Source: Mycobacterium gordonae
GTDB taxonomy: Bacteria; Actinomycetota; Actinomycetes; Mycobacteriales; Mycobacteriaceae
Direction of reading: 5' to 3'
DNA length: 64,000 bases
Assembly (NCBI RefSeq): GCF_017086405.1
Contig: NZ_CP070973.1
Coordinates: 4,930,739-4,994,738, forward strand
Below are positions 1 through 8,100 of this stretch, one piece after another (within the stretch, counting starts at the first letter, position 1; every line of letters starts with the position of its first letter). The notes below the pieces were generated by a model. The model did not search any database and was not told where the DNA came from. It saw nothing but the letters and a program-made list of their open reading frames with translations. The position numbers were made by a program, and so were the translations under genes.

Positions 1-450
1 TTGGACGATGGAGTGCTGGTCAACCTACCGCGCGGCACGATGCAGTTCGGCCCCAATCCGCTGCCGCCCTATGTCGGAATGGGCGGCTCTCCGAGAACCG
101 TTGTGCAAGTTCAGATTAACAACGAACTACCGCAGACCGTCGGCGCGTTCATCGATACCGGGGGTGAACTCGGGGCCGTCCCGCAGTCGCTGGTGCCGGG
201 TCTCAACATCGGTAACCACCTGCCGGCGGGAACGGTAATCACGGTCTCCACCATCAATGGCGTGCCCCTCTACACACAGACTGTCACAGCTGACCACACC
301 CCATTTGTTGTCGCGTCGGCGACGGGCCCCATGTATGGGCCCGGATATTACGTGTTCAACACGGGGTCGTACCCGTTCTCATTGTTGCCCGTCTATTTTC
401 AGAACACCGCCGACGGAATAGGCAGGACGGTCGTCGTCCAGCAGATCTGA
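1..450 (+). CDS. PE-family aspartic protease, C-terminal part (5' end outside window)
   Basis: The 149 visible residues form a retropepsin-like aspartic protease lobe. The motif FIDTGGELGAVP (about residues 50-61) carries the DTG catalytic triad, and it is followed by beta-strand-rich sequence with a glycine/tyrosine-rich stretch. In mycobacteria this domain is found at the C-terminus of PE and PE_PGRS proteins such as PecA (PE_PGRS35), which cleave PE/PPE proteins exported by ESX-5. The PE and any PGRS part would lie upstream of base 1, so the first codon here (TTG) is probably internal and not the true start. It ends with TGA 10 bp before the convergent degV gene. The domain is clear; the assignment to a particular PE gene is not. 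Confidence 0.75.
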   Translation: MDDGVLVNLPRGTMQFGPNPLPPYVGMGGSPRTVVQVQINNELPQTVGAFIDTGGELGAVPQSLVPGLNIGNHLPAGTVITVSTINGVPLYTQTVTADHTPFVVASATGPMYGPGYYVFNTGSYPFSLLPVYFQNTADGIGRTVVVQQI

Positions 451-460
451 CCCGCCGGAG

Positions 461-1291
461 TCATTCGGCCAGCTGCAGGCATACGGCCAACGCCCCCTCG
501 CCGACGTGCAATGCGAGCACCGGACCCAACGGCGTGACAATGGCGGGGTCGCATGCGGGCAGCCGGTCTGCCAGCGTGGCGGCCAGATCGCGCGCGCCGT
601 CGGGATTGCCGACATGGTGCACCGCCAGTGCGGCGGGGCGCTCCCCCACAATCTCGCTGACCTGGTCGACCATCGCCGCGACCGCCCCTCTGATGGTCCT
701 TATACGTTGCGCCAGAACGAGTTTGCCGTCAACGATGTGCAGCAGCGGCTTGAGCGCGAGCGCGGTGCCCAACCATGCCTTCGCGCCGCCGATGCGGCCG
801 CTACGGCGCAGGTTGTCCAAGCGGTGCACCACCATGTAGGCGTGCGTGCGGCGCACCCCGGCTGCCACACCATCGGCGACGTTGTCCAGATCGACCCCGT
901 CCGCGGCCGCCCGGGCTGCGGTCAATGCCAGGAAACCGGTACCCATCGCCGTCGACTTGGAGTCGATCACCCGCACCGAGGGTACGAGGTCGGCGGCGGC
1001 CAGTTCGGCGGCTCGGCAGGTTCCGGACAGCCCGGACGAAATATGCACGGCGACAACACCATCGCCGTCGCTGTCGGTCAACGCTTGTCGGTAGGCGGCA
1101 TTGAGCTCGGCCGGGGTGGCGGCCGCGGTGGTGGCATGTCGCTTGTGGATGTCGGCCGGAACATCGTCCACGCCGTCGCGCAGGTCCGCGCCGTCGAGCA
1201 GGATATGCAGCGGCACTTCACGAATCCCCCACCGGTCTCGCAATTCGGCCGGGAGGCGCGATGCGCTGTCGGTGACGACTACGACAGACAT
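461..1291 (-). CDS. DegV family fatty-acid-binding protein
   Basis: A 276-residue protein starting MSVVVVTDSASRLP, the typical DegV opening with the TDS motif that lines the ligand pocket. It also has the SSGLSGTCRAAELAA segment and the C-terminal domain expected of the family, at the usual length. DegV proteins bind a single fatty acid and act as FakB-type lipid carriers in some bacteria; the role in mycobacteria is not settled. The ATG at 1291 is preferred over upstream options because a GAGGAGG ribosome-binding site sits directly before it. It is the last gene of the nadD-rsfS-gpgP-octT run, 55 bp after octT, and corresponds in position to Rv2417c. Confidence 0.85.
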   Translation of the reverse strand: MSVVVVTDSASRLPAELRDRWGIREVPLHILLDGADLRDGVDDVPADIHKRHATTAAATPAELNAAYRQALTDSDGDGVVAVHISSGLSGTCRAAELAAADLVPSVRVIDSKSTAMGTGFLALTAARAAADGVDLDNVADGVAAGVRRTHAYMVVHRLDNLRRSGRIGGAKAWLGTALALKPLLHIVDGKLVLAQRIRTIRGAVAAMVDQVSEIVGERPAALAVHHVGNPDGARDLAATLADRLPACDPAIVTPLGPVLALHVGEGALAVCLQLAE

Positions 1292-1346
1292 GGCGCCGCT
1301 CCTCCTCATCGCTTCGCGCTGCATCGTCGCCGGCGCTGGCCAACAA

Positions 1347-2090
1347 TCAGCGCGTTTTCTCGTTCGGAATTCCGGCTTCGGCGAGTGCTTTGAGCATCAA
1401 CTCGGCGACGCATTGATGGGCTTCGAAGTTCCAGTGGATCCCGTCCGGATTTCCGCGCCCGCTCATAATTTCCTCGGCGACAGCCGCTTTCAGATCGACC
1501 AGTGGAATCCCCTGCTGATCGGCCCATTCGGTGATCGCCGCGACGGTAGCCGCGCGCCCGTGGTGTGCTTTGCCGTAGGTCTCGGCGATGTGCACGGAGG
1601 GTAACGACGCCACGACCGGGATCCCGGGACGGTTGAAATCTATTGCCCCGCGAGTGCGTTCGAGATAATACGCGGTCAGCTGCGGCGGCAGCGCGGACCT
1701 GGCCATCGGCGAGAGCCGCGGCTGCAACCAGCCATAGCCGTCGCGCACCCAGCGCCGCAACCAGGGCGGCCGGACGTATCGGATCAACTCCCGCACTGCG
1801 GTGGGCCACACCGATGGCAGCGAATCCATGCCGCTGGTGGCGAAGATCACCGCGCCGGCCTTCGGCAGCGCCGCCCAGGACCGCGGGTCCTGGGTGGCCG
1901 CCCACCATACATCCCGACAGGTCCAGCCAATCCGGCCGATCAGTTCAACGTTCCAATCAAGTTGAGCGCCAACAATATTAGGCCAGATACGCGGGTCGTC
2001 GGCGGGCAGGCCGCCAGTGGGACCGTAGTAGGACAGCGAGTCGGCGAAGATCAACAGGGTGGGCCTGGCCCCAGGGTCAGAGGACGTCAT
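1347..2090 (-). CDS. octT: Diglucosylglycerate octanoyltransferase (SGNH hydrolase fold)
   Basis: A 247-residue protein of the SGNH hydrolase fold. The nucleophile block is IFADSLSYYGP (about residues 13-23), and the C-terminal DGIHWN supplies the Asp-x-x-His pair. Its position next to gpgP matches Rv2418c, shown to octanoylate diglucosylglycerate, an early step of methylglucose lipopolysaccharide (MGLP) synthesis. No signal peptide is seen, so it should be cytosolic. The ATG at 2090 lies inside the last 14 bases of gpgP, which suggests translational coupling of two consecutive enzymes of the same pathway. A longer reading from 2153 is open but would lie wholly within gpgP. Confidence 0.85.
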   Translation of the reverse strand: MTSSDPGARPTLLIFADSLSYYGPTGGLPADDPRIWPNIVGAQLDWNVELIGRIGWTCRDVWWAATQDPRSWAALPKAGAVIFATSGMDSLPSVWPTAVRELIRYVRPPWLRRWVRDGYGWLQPRLSPMARSALPPQLTAYYLERTRGAIDFNRPGIPVVASLPSVHIAETYGKAHHGRAATVAAITEWADQQGIPLVDLKAAVAEEIMSGRGNPDGIHWNFEAHQCVAELMLKALAEAGIPNEKTR

Positions 2091-2748
2091 TGGACACCTG
2101 CGCCGAAGCGTTCCACACATCCAGTCGCCAGCGGATGTCCGCAAAACCGGCATCGTCCTCGGAATGACCGCTCAACTGGACCCAGCTGCAGTTACCCATG
2201 CCCCCCAGGATGGGCCAGTTGGCAACCGGGATCTTCAGCAGCGCGGCCGACAACGCGGCGATCAAACCACCGTGAGCCACCAGCACGATCGGGCGCTCGG
2301 GCTGGCCCGTGCCACCCCACTCCGGCGCGCCGGCAACCAGCTCGGCCACCAGCGGCACACTTCGGGCGGCGACGTCGACCCTGCTTTCACCGCCATGCGG
2401 CGCCCAGGCCGCATCCTCGCGCCACGCCAACCGAGCGCCCGGGACATCGGCGTCGATCTGGGTGTGCGTCATACCCTGCCAGTCACCCAGGTGGGTCTCC
2501 CGCAGCCGGGGGTCCACCTGGACGGGCATGCCGGTCTGCTCGCCGAGCTTGGTCGCGGTGTCGAACGCACGCCGAAGATCCGAAGACACGATCAGCAACG
2601 GCTGGAGTTTGCCCAGCACGTCGGCGGCGGCCACGGCCTGGGCGCGGCCCAACTCACTGAGGTCCGTGTCGAGCTGACCCTGCATCCGGCTGCCGAGGTT
2701 GTAGTCGGTCTGCCCGTGCCGCAGCATCACCAGCCGGCGCGCCCTCAT
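2077..2748 (-). CDS. gpgP: Glucosyl-3-phosphoglycerate phosphatase
   Basis: A 223-residue member of the histidine phosphatase (phosphoglycerate mutase-like) family. The phosphohistidine motif LRHGQTDYN lies at about residues 9-17, followed by the usual second arginine region, the ETHLGDWQG acid donor region and the second catalytic histidine in LVAHGG. The position matches Rv2419c, which dephosphorylates glucosyl-3-phosphoglycerate to glucosylglycerate in MGLP synthesis. The ATG at 2748 overlaps the rsfS stop as ATGA, and octT starts within its last codons, so translation of all three is probably linked. Confidence 0.88.
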   Translation of the reverse strand: MRARRLVMLRHGQTDYNLGSRMQGQLDTDLSELGRAQAVAAADVLGKLQPLLIVSSDLRRAFDTATKLGEQTGMPVQVDPRLRETHLGDWQGMTHTQIDADVPGARLAWREDAAWAPHGGESRVDVAARSVPLVAELVAGAPEWGGTGQPERPIVLVAHGGLIAALSAALLKIPVANWPILGGMGNCSWVQLSGHSEDDAGFADIRWRLDVWNASAQVSNDVL

Positions 2749-3128
2749 TCCGCAGTTCCGTCCCGCTGCTCCCCCAGGTCGACCGCCACCAGCGGGCAGT
2801 CGCCCCACAACCGGTCCAGTGCGTAGAAGTCGCGGTCGTCCTGGTGCTGGATGTGCACGACGATGTCGCGGTAGTCCAGCAACGTCCAGCGGCCCTCGCG
2901 GGCGCCCTCGCGCCGGGCCGGCTTGTAGCCTGCTCGGCGCATCTTCTCCTCGACCTCGTCGACGATGGCGTTGACCTGCCGTTCGTTGGACGCCGAGGCG
3001 ATGACGAAGCAGTCCGTGATGACCAGTTGGCCCGAGACATCGATGACGAGGACGTCGTCAGCCAACTTCGATGCCGCAGCGGCGGCGGCCACCGTTGCCA
3101 TGTCGATCGCTTCCTGATTTGCGCTCAT
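2745..3128 (-). CDS. rsfS: Ribosome silencing factor RsfS
   Basis: A 127-residue protein with the RsfS/DUF143 signature: VIDVSGQLVITDCFVIASA near residues 28-46 and the YRDIVVHIQ...FYALDRLWGDCP region near residues 85-110. The family binds ribosomal protein L14 (uL14) and blocks joining of the subunits when nutrients are short. The ATG at 3128 overlaps the nadD stop (ATGA). The pairing of nadD with rsfS is very common in bacteria and supports the call. It corresponds to Rv2420c. Confidence 0.92.
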   Translation of the reverse strand: MSANQEAIDMATVAAAAAASKLADDVLVIDVSGQLVITDCFVIASASNERQVNAIVDEVEEKMRRAGYKPARREGAREGRWTLLDYRDIVVHIQHQDDRDFYALDRLWGDCPLVAVDLGEQRDGTAE

Positions 3129-3790
3129 GTGCTGTTTCCGGCCGTCACGCTGGGGGCGGTCGGGTTCTCGCTCCTCTCGGGGGTGCGGTAGAGGCGTCGT
3201 TTGGTGACGTACTGCACGACGCCGTCGGGCATCAGGTACCACAGCGGCCGGCGCTCTAGGGCCCGCCGCCGGCAGTCGGTCGAAGAGATCGCCAGGGCGG
3301 GAATCTCCACCAGCGTCAACGCTTCGGTGGGCAGCTCACCCAGAACTTCGGTGATGTGATCGTGGCGCAGCTCGTAGCCGGGCCTGCTGACACCGATGAA
3401 ACGCGCCAGCTCGAACATCTCTTCCCAGCCCTGCCAGGTCAGGATGGACGCCAGCGCGTCCGCTCCGGTGATGAAGTACAGCTCGGAGTCCGCGTTGAGG
3501 GTCTGCAGATCCCGCAGCGTGTCCTTGGTGTACGTGGGGCCACCTCGGTCGATGTCGACGCGGCTGACCGAGAAGCGGGGGTTGGAGGCGGTGGCGATCA
3601 CGGTCATCAGGTACCGGTCCTCGGCCGCCGATACCCGGCGGTCCTTCTGCCACGGCTGCCCGCTCGGCACGAACACCACTTCGTCGAGCGAGAACTTGTG
3701 TGCGACCTCGCTGGCAGCAACCAGGTGGCCGTAATGGATGGGATCGAACGTCCCGCCCATCACCCCCAGCCTGCGCAGCCGCTTTTGCAT
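3125..3790 (-). CDS. nadD: Nicotinate-nucleotide adenylyltransferase
   Basis: A 221-residue nucleotidyltransferase. The N-terminal GVMGGTFDPIHYGHL (residues 9-23) contains the HxGH nucleotide-binding motif, and the C-terminal ISSTDCRRR matches the ISSTxxR signature. It adenylates nicotinate mononucleotide to make deamido-NAD, the substrate of NadE, which is also encoded in this window at 17196-19238. It heads the leftward cluster with rsfS, gpgP, octT and degV. The C-terminal tail after YVTKRRLYR is longer and Ser/Thr/Pro-rich and overlaps the rsfS start by 4 nt. Confidence 0.93.
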   Translation of the reverse strand: MQKRLRRLGVMGGTFDPIHYGHLVAASEVAHKFSLDEVVFVPSGQPWQKDRRVSAAEDRYLMTVIATASNPRFSVSRVDIDRGGPTYTKDTLRDLQTLNADSELYFITGADALASILTWQGWEEMFELARFIGVSRPGYELRHDHITEVLGELPTEALTLVEIPALAISSTDCRRRALERRPLWYLMPDGVVQYVTKRRLYRTPERSENPTAPSVTAGNST

Positions 3791-3888
3791 GGTTTGCCAG
3801 CTTACTGGAGCAACGTCGCCGCAGTCGGGTTGGCGGTTGCGGCGCGAGCAGCAGAAACGCCGGTGTTCCGCGGGTCACGCCCGTTCAG

Positions 3889-5355
3889 TCACGCCTGTCC
3901 GGGAGTTCCGTTTGTTCCCGCGAGCAGGCCCCGGGTACCACCGCTGCCGCCGGCGCCGCCGTTGGTCCCGTTTCCGCCGGCTCCGCCGTTACCGATGAAC
4001 TGTGCGTTGCCGCCGTTGCCCCCGATTGCAACAGTGGTTCCGAAAGCGGGTCCTCCGTCGCCGCCCCGCCCGCCGTCGCCAATGATTCCGCCGCGCCCGC
4101 CGTTGCCGCCGGTCCCACCGTTGCCGAGCATGCCGCCGAACCCGCCGGTGCCGCCGGCCCCACCGTTGCCGTAGAGCCCGGCATTACCGCCGTTACCACC
4201 GGCGAACCCGGGGTTGCTTCCGACGTTGTCGCCACCGTCGCCGCCGGCACCGCCGTTGCCCGACAGCCATCCGCCGGATCCGCCGTCGGCGCCGGCCCGA
4301 CCGAACCCTGCGCCGCCGGCGCCGCCGTTTCCGAACAGCCCGGCATTTCCACCGGCCCCGGGCGCGACCGCGGTACTGATAGAGCCGCCGCCATCACCGC
4401 CGTCACCTGATAGCAGACCGCCATTGGCTCCGGGCAAACCGTTGCCCCCATTGCCGCCGTTGCCAATCAGCAGCCCCGCCCTGCCCGCGGCGCCGCCCGG
4501 GGTGCCGGTGCCGCCGTCACCGCCGTCGCCGAACAGGTAGGCGTTCCCGCCGGCACCGCCGTAACCAATTCCGGAGAGGCTGCCGCCGGCGTTTCCGCCG
4601 TTACCGTGCAGCAGCCCACCGTTGCCACCGCTACCGCCGCTGCCCCCGCCCATGCTGAAGGACAACCCACCGGCCCCGCCTGCCCCGCCGTTTCCGAACA
4701 GTCCGGCGGACCCGCCGTTGGCGCCGTTGCCGGCGGTAGCGGTGTTGGAGGTGCCGCCCGCGCCGCCGTTGCCGGCGTTGCCCCACAGCAGACCACCTCC
4801 GGCGCCAAGTCCACCGCTGCCCGCGTCGCCGGCCGCATTGTTGCCACCCCGTCCGCCGCTACCGCCGTTACCGAACAGCCCGGCCGCACCGCCGGCGCCG
4901 CCGTTCTGACCGATACCGCCGGAGCCGCCATTGCCGCCGTCGCCAACCAAGAATCCGCCGGGACGGCCCGCCTCGCCGGTGCCGTCGACGCCGTTGGCGC
5001 CGTTGCCGATCAGGGGGCGGTTGAACAGCGCCTGGGTAGGCGCGTTGATCGCAGTGAGCAAAGCCTGCTGGACATTGGTCGCCTCTGCCGCCGCGTACGC
5101 CTCAGCCCCACCGGTCATCATCCGCACGAACTGAGAATGAAAATCCGCGGCGTGGGCGCTCAGAGCCTGATAGGACTGTGCGTGAATGCCGAATAGCGCT
5201 GCGATGGCCGCCGACACTTCGTCAGCGCCCGCGGCAAGCACACCCGTTGTGGGAAACACCGCGGCCGCGTTGGCTGCGCTGATGGTCGATCCGATGCTTG
5301 CCAGATCCCCGGCCGCAGCGGTTACCCATTCCGGCGCTGCAATGACGTACGACAC
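3889..5355 (-). CDS. PE_PGRS family protein
   Basis: A 488-residue PE_PGRS protein. Residues 1 to about 95 are a standard PE domain (MSYVIAAPEWVTAAAGDLAS..., helical hairpin, then the ALFNRPLIGNGANG linker), and the rest is Gly-Gly-Ala/Asn repeats. PE domains direct export through type VII secretion (ESX-5) and PGRS domains are usually surface exposed. A GGGAG ribosome-binding site precedes the ATG. The protein ends LLAGTNGTPGQA with no extra C-terminal enzymatic domain. The gene occupies the place between the nadD and Rv2425c homologues where M. tuberculosis carries other genes, so it is lineage-specific at this locus. The GC-rich repeat gives long false reading frames on the opposite strand. 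Confidence 0.9.
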   Translation of the reverse strand: MSYVIAAPEWVTAAAGDLASIGSTISAANAAAVFPTTGVLAAGADEVSAAIAALFGIHAQSYQALSAHAADFHSQFVRMMTGGAEAYAAAEATNVQQALLTAINAPTQALFNRPLIGNGANGVDGTGEAGRPGGFLVGDGGNGGSGGIGQNGGAGGAAGLFGNGGSGGRGGNNAAGDAGSGGLGAGGGLLWGNAGNGGAGGTSNTATAGNGANGGSAGLFGNGGAGGAGGLSFSMGGGSGGSGGNGGLLHGNGGNAGGSLSGIGYGGAGGNAYLFGDGGDGGTGTPGGAAGRAGLLIGNGGNGGNGLPGANGGLLSGDGGDGGGSISTAVAPGAGGNAGLFGNGGAGGAGFGRAGADGGSGGWLSGNGGAGGDGGDNVGSNPGFAGGNGGNAGLYGNGGAGGTGGFGGMLGNGGTGGNGGRGGIIGDGGRGGDGGPAFGTTVAIGGNGGNAQFIGNGGAGGNGTNGGAGGSGGTRGLLAGTNGTPGQA

Positions 5356-5422
5356 ATCCAGCTCCCGTCGCTGGGTTTACCTGGCCCGATCGGCGGATCG
5401 TATCGCTACCGCCCGGCATTCT

Positions 5423-5490
5423 GGCCGTTTCGGCCAAACATCGGCGGTGTCGGTATTCGGCGTCCATTTGCGGTTCGGCGTCCAATTGCG
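5423..5490. promoter_or_regulatory. Palindrome and tandem repeat between divergent genes
   Basis: The 179 bp between the PE_PGRS start (5355) and the methyltransferase start (5535) hold two ordered elements. GGCCG/CGGCC arms at 5423-5435 flank TTT. A 17-nt direct repeat, TTCGGCGTCCATTTGCG at 5456-5472 and TTCGGCGTCCAATTGCG at 5474-5490, differs at one base and has an 18-bp period. Such spacing suits cooperative binding of a regulator, but no protein can be named. Confidence 0.35.
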
Positions 5491-5534
5491 TCGATGCCCC
5501 CCATCAGAGCGAACGATCGTGTAGAAGGAGTGCT

Positions 5535-6581
5535 GTGGAAAATTCGCTGCCAGCCGCCGTAGATCAGCAACAAGAGTGGAAAGACGCCATGACCCGGCGG
5601 TTCTTCAGCCGATCCGTGGTCACCGGCGAGATTTCGCTGCCGGCCGTACCGAGCCTGCTCGACGAGTACGTAGAGATGTGCAGCCGCATCTTCGCGGGCG
5701 TAGGCCGGCAATTCAACGACGAGGAACTCGCCCACCTGCGGACCGTGCTGCAGAACCAGTTGGCCGAGGCCTACTCGATTTCGCAGCGCTCCAACATCGT
5801 GATCAGCTACAACGCGCCGGTCGGCCCGACCCTGCACTACCAGGTCAACGCCCGGTGGTTCACCGTCGCCGAAGCCTACGAGAACTGGATCAGCACCCGG
5901 GAACCACCGCTGTTCGGCACCGAGCCCGACGCCCGGGTGTGGGCGCTGGCCAATGAAGCCGCCGACGTCCGCGCCCATCCGGTGCTCGACATCGGCGCGG
6001 GAACCGGGCGCAACGCCTTGCCCCTGGGCCGGCGCGGACACCCCGTCGACGTGGTGGAGCTGACGCCGAAGTTCGCCGAAATCATCCGGACGCAGGCCCG
6101 CCAGGAGGGTCTCGACGTGCGGGTCATCGTGCGCAACGTCTTCGAGACCACCGACGACCTGCGCCAGGATTACCAGTTGATCCTGCTCTCGGAAGTGGTG
6201 CCCGATTTCCGGTCGCCGCAGCAGCTGCGCAGACTGTTCGAACTGGCCGCCGCCTGCCTGGCGCCCGGGGGGCAGTTGGTGTTCAACACCTTCCTGCCGC
6301 GCTACGGCTACGAACTCGACGACGCGGCGCGGGAATTCGGGCAGCAGGCGTACACGGGCATGTTCTCGCGCCAAGAGATGGCAACCGGGGCCGAAGGCCT
6401 GCCGCTGGAACTGATTGCCGACGACTCGGTGTACGAATACGAGAGCACCAACTTGCCGTCCGGCGCTTGGCCACCCACCAGCTGGTACGCCGACTGGGTC
6501 AGCGGTCTCGACGTATTCCCCGTCGAACGCGACAAGAGCCCCATCGAGATGCGCTGGCTGGTGTTCCGCAAGACCCGCTGA
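5535..6581 (+). CDS. SAM-dependent methyltransferase, specificity unknown
   Basis: A 348-residue protein with a class I methyltransferase core in its second half. VLDIGAGTGRNAL (about residues 150-162) is motif I, VVELTPKF the acidic end of strand 2, LILLSEVVPDF the motif IV region, and LAPGGQLVFNTF motif VI. The first 130 residues are an extra helical domain that I do not recognise and may bind the substrate. The GTG start has AAGGAG 4 nt upstream. It stands alone, divergent from PE_PGRS, and is followed by a strong terminator. The core resembles TehB/UbiE-type enzymes, but nothing here identifies the substrate. Confidence 0.8.
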   Translation: MENSLPAAVDQQQEWKDAMTRRFFSRSVVTGEISLPAVPSLLDEYVEMCSRIFAGVGRQFNDEELAHLRTVLQNQLAEAYSISQRSNIVISYNAPVGPTLHYQVNARWFTVAEAYENWISTREPPLFGTEPDARVWALANEAADVRAHPVLDIGAGTGRNALPLGRRGHPVDVVELTPKFAEIIRTQARQEGLDVRVIVRNVFETTDDLRQDYQLILLSEVVPDFRSPQQLRRLFELAAACLAPGGQLVFNTFLPRYGYELDDAAREFGQQAYTGMFSRQEMATGAEGLPLELIADDSVYEYESTNLPSGAWPPTSWYADWVSGLDVFPVERDKSPIEMRWLVFRKTR

Positions 6582-6597
6582 ACCTCGGCGAGCAGAC

Positions 6598-6637
6598 GCA
6601 AAAGCCCCTTGGAACAAGCGTTCCGGGGGGCTTTTGC
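6598..6637. terminator. Bidirectional rho-independent terminator
   Basis: Arms GCAAAAGCCCC and GGGGCTTTTGC, extended inward by GGAAC/GTTCC around an AAGC loop. It starts 16 bp after the methyltransferase stop and ends 20 bp before the stop of the convergent VWA gene. The A/T-rich base of the stem gives a T-run on both strands, so it can end both transcripts. Confidence 0.85.
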
Positions 6638-6657
6638 ATCCGCTCGACCGGGAAAGG

Positions 6658-8100
6658 CTACACCGGCAATAGCGCGTCGATCACCGTGGCCAGTTGTTTG
6701 GCCGACCGGCACTCGTGCATCGTGATGACCTCCTCATACCGGGGCACCGCCGAATCCCCGCTGCCCCAGAGGTGTCTGGGCTCCGGGTTGAGCCAGTGCG
6801 CATGCCTGGAGGCGTTGACCATGTCGGCGAGCACGTCGACGGCCGGATTGCGGTAGTTGGTGCGCCCGTCGCCGAGCACCAGCAGTGAACTGCGCGGCGA
6901 CAACACATTCGGGTTCGCCTGCACGAACGAGACGAACGCGTTGCCGTAGTCCGAGTGGCCGTCGCGGGCGTACACGCCGGCCTCCCGGGTAATCCGCTGA
7001 ATGGCCACCGCCAGGTCGGCCTCCGGCCCGAACATGTGCGTCACCTCGTCGGTGGTGTCGATGAACGCGAAGACGCGAACCCGCGAAAACTGTTGTCGCA
7101 GCGCATGAACCAGCAGCAAAGTGAAGTGGCTGAAACCGGCGACCGAACCCGACACATCGCAGAGCACCACCAGCTCCGGCCGCGCCGGGCGCGGCTTCTT
7201 CAACACGACGTCGATCGGCACGCCGCCGGTGGACATCGACTTACGCAGGGTCTTGCGCAGGTCGATCGACCCGGCGCGGGAGCGGCGCCGCCGGGCGGCC
7301 AGCCGGGTGGCCAGCGTGCGGGCCAGCGGCGCCACCACGCGGCGCATCTGACGCAACTGCTCACCGGATGCCCGCAGGAATTCGACGTTCTCCGACAGCT
7401 GCGGAATGCCGTACATCTGAACGTGTTCGCGGCCCAGCTGTTCGGCGGTGCGACGCTTGGTCTCCGCGTCCACCATCTTCCGCAGCTGGGAAATCTTCTG
7501 CGCCGCAATTGCCTTGGCGATCTGCTCCTGGCTGGGCGTGGGCTCGTCGCCGTAGGGGGCGAGCAGCCCCGCCAGCAGCTTGCCTTCCAGTTCGTCCAAC
7601 GCCATCGCCTTGAGCGCCTGATATGACGAGAACGACGGACCGCGAGAGGAGTTGTACTTGCCGTATGCCTCGACGATGCGGGCGATCATCCGGACCAGTC
7701 GCTCGTCCATGTCGGCCAGGTCGGGGTTGTCGGCCAGCAGGTCCAGCAGCATCTGCCGCATCGCCTCGACATCGTCGGGAGGCAGCCCTTCGGGATCGGA
7801 CTCGCCGCCGTCTTCGGAAACCACCGCTCGGGCCCCCAGCGCCGCGGGGAACCACAGGTCGAACATCGCGTCGTAGGTCTCGCGGTGGTCCGGTCGGCGC
7901 AGCACCGCGCACGCCAGGCCCTCGCGGAGCACCATGCGGTCCTCCAGGCCCAGGGTGGCCATCACCCTGCCGGCGTCCACTGTCTCGGACGGACCTACCG
8001 AAATTCCGCTCGCCCGAAGCGCTTCCACGAAGCCGACCAGATGTCCGGGCAAGCCGTGCGGCGCCAGCGGCCGGGACGGACGGATGCGCCGACTGGCCAT
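6658..8100 (-). CDS. VWA (CoxE-like) domain protein partnered with MoxR ATPase
   Basis: A 480-residue protein corresponding to Rv2425c. The C-terminal half is a von Willebrand factor A domain with the metal-ion adhesion motif LCDVSGS (Asp about residue 315) and later IDTTDEV and DGHSDYGNAF segments. The N-terminal half is an acidic/helical CoxE-type region. MoxR-VWA pairs are thought to act as chaperones that insert metals or remodel protein complexes, the VWA protein binding the client and MoxR supplying ATP hydrolysis. The ATG overlaps the moxR stop by one base (TGATG), so the two are translationally coupled. No client protein is identifiable nearby. It is the last gene of a five-gene run that begins at 13941. 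Confidence 0.85.
   Translation of the reverse strand: MASRRIRPSRPLAPHGLPGHLVGFVEALRASGISVGPSETVDAGRVMATLGLEDRMVLREGLACAVLRRPDHRETYDAMFDLWFPAALGARAVVSEDGGESDPEGLPPDDVEAMRQMLLDLLADNPDLADMDERLVRMIARIVEAYGKYNSSRGPSFSSYQALKAMALDELEGKLLAGLLAPYGDEPTPSQEQIAKAIAAQKISQLRKMVDAETKRRTAEQLGREHVQMYGIPQLSENVEFLRASGEQLRQMRRVVAPLARTLATRLAARRRRSRAGSIDLRKTLRKSMSTGGVPIDVVLKKPRPARPELVVLCDVSGSVAGFSHFTLLLVHALRQQFSRVRVFAFIDTTDEVTHMFGPEADLAVAIQRITREAGVYARDGHSDYGNAFVSFVQANPNVLSPRSSLLVLGDGRTNYRNPAVDVLADMVNASRHAHWLNPEPRHLWGSGDSAVPRYEEVITMHECRSAKQLATVIDALLPV

Noticed and set aside
3889..5000. Short-period repeats that could suggest a CRISPR array
   Set aside because: The period is the three-codon PGRS unit inside a coding frame, with no spacers and no cas genes.
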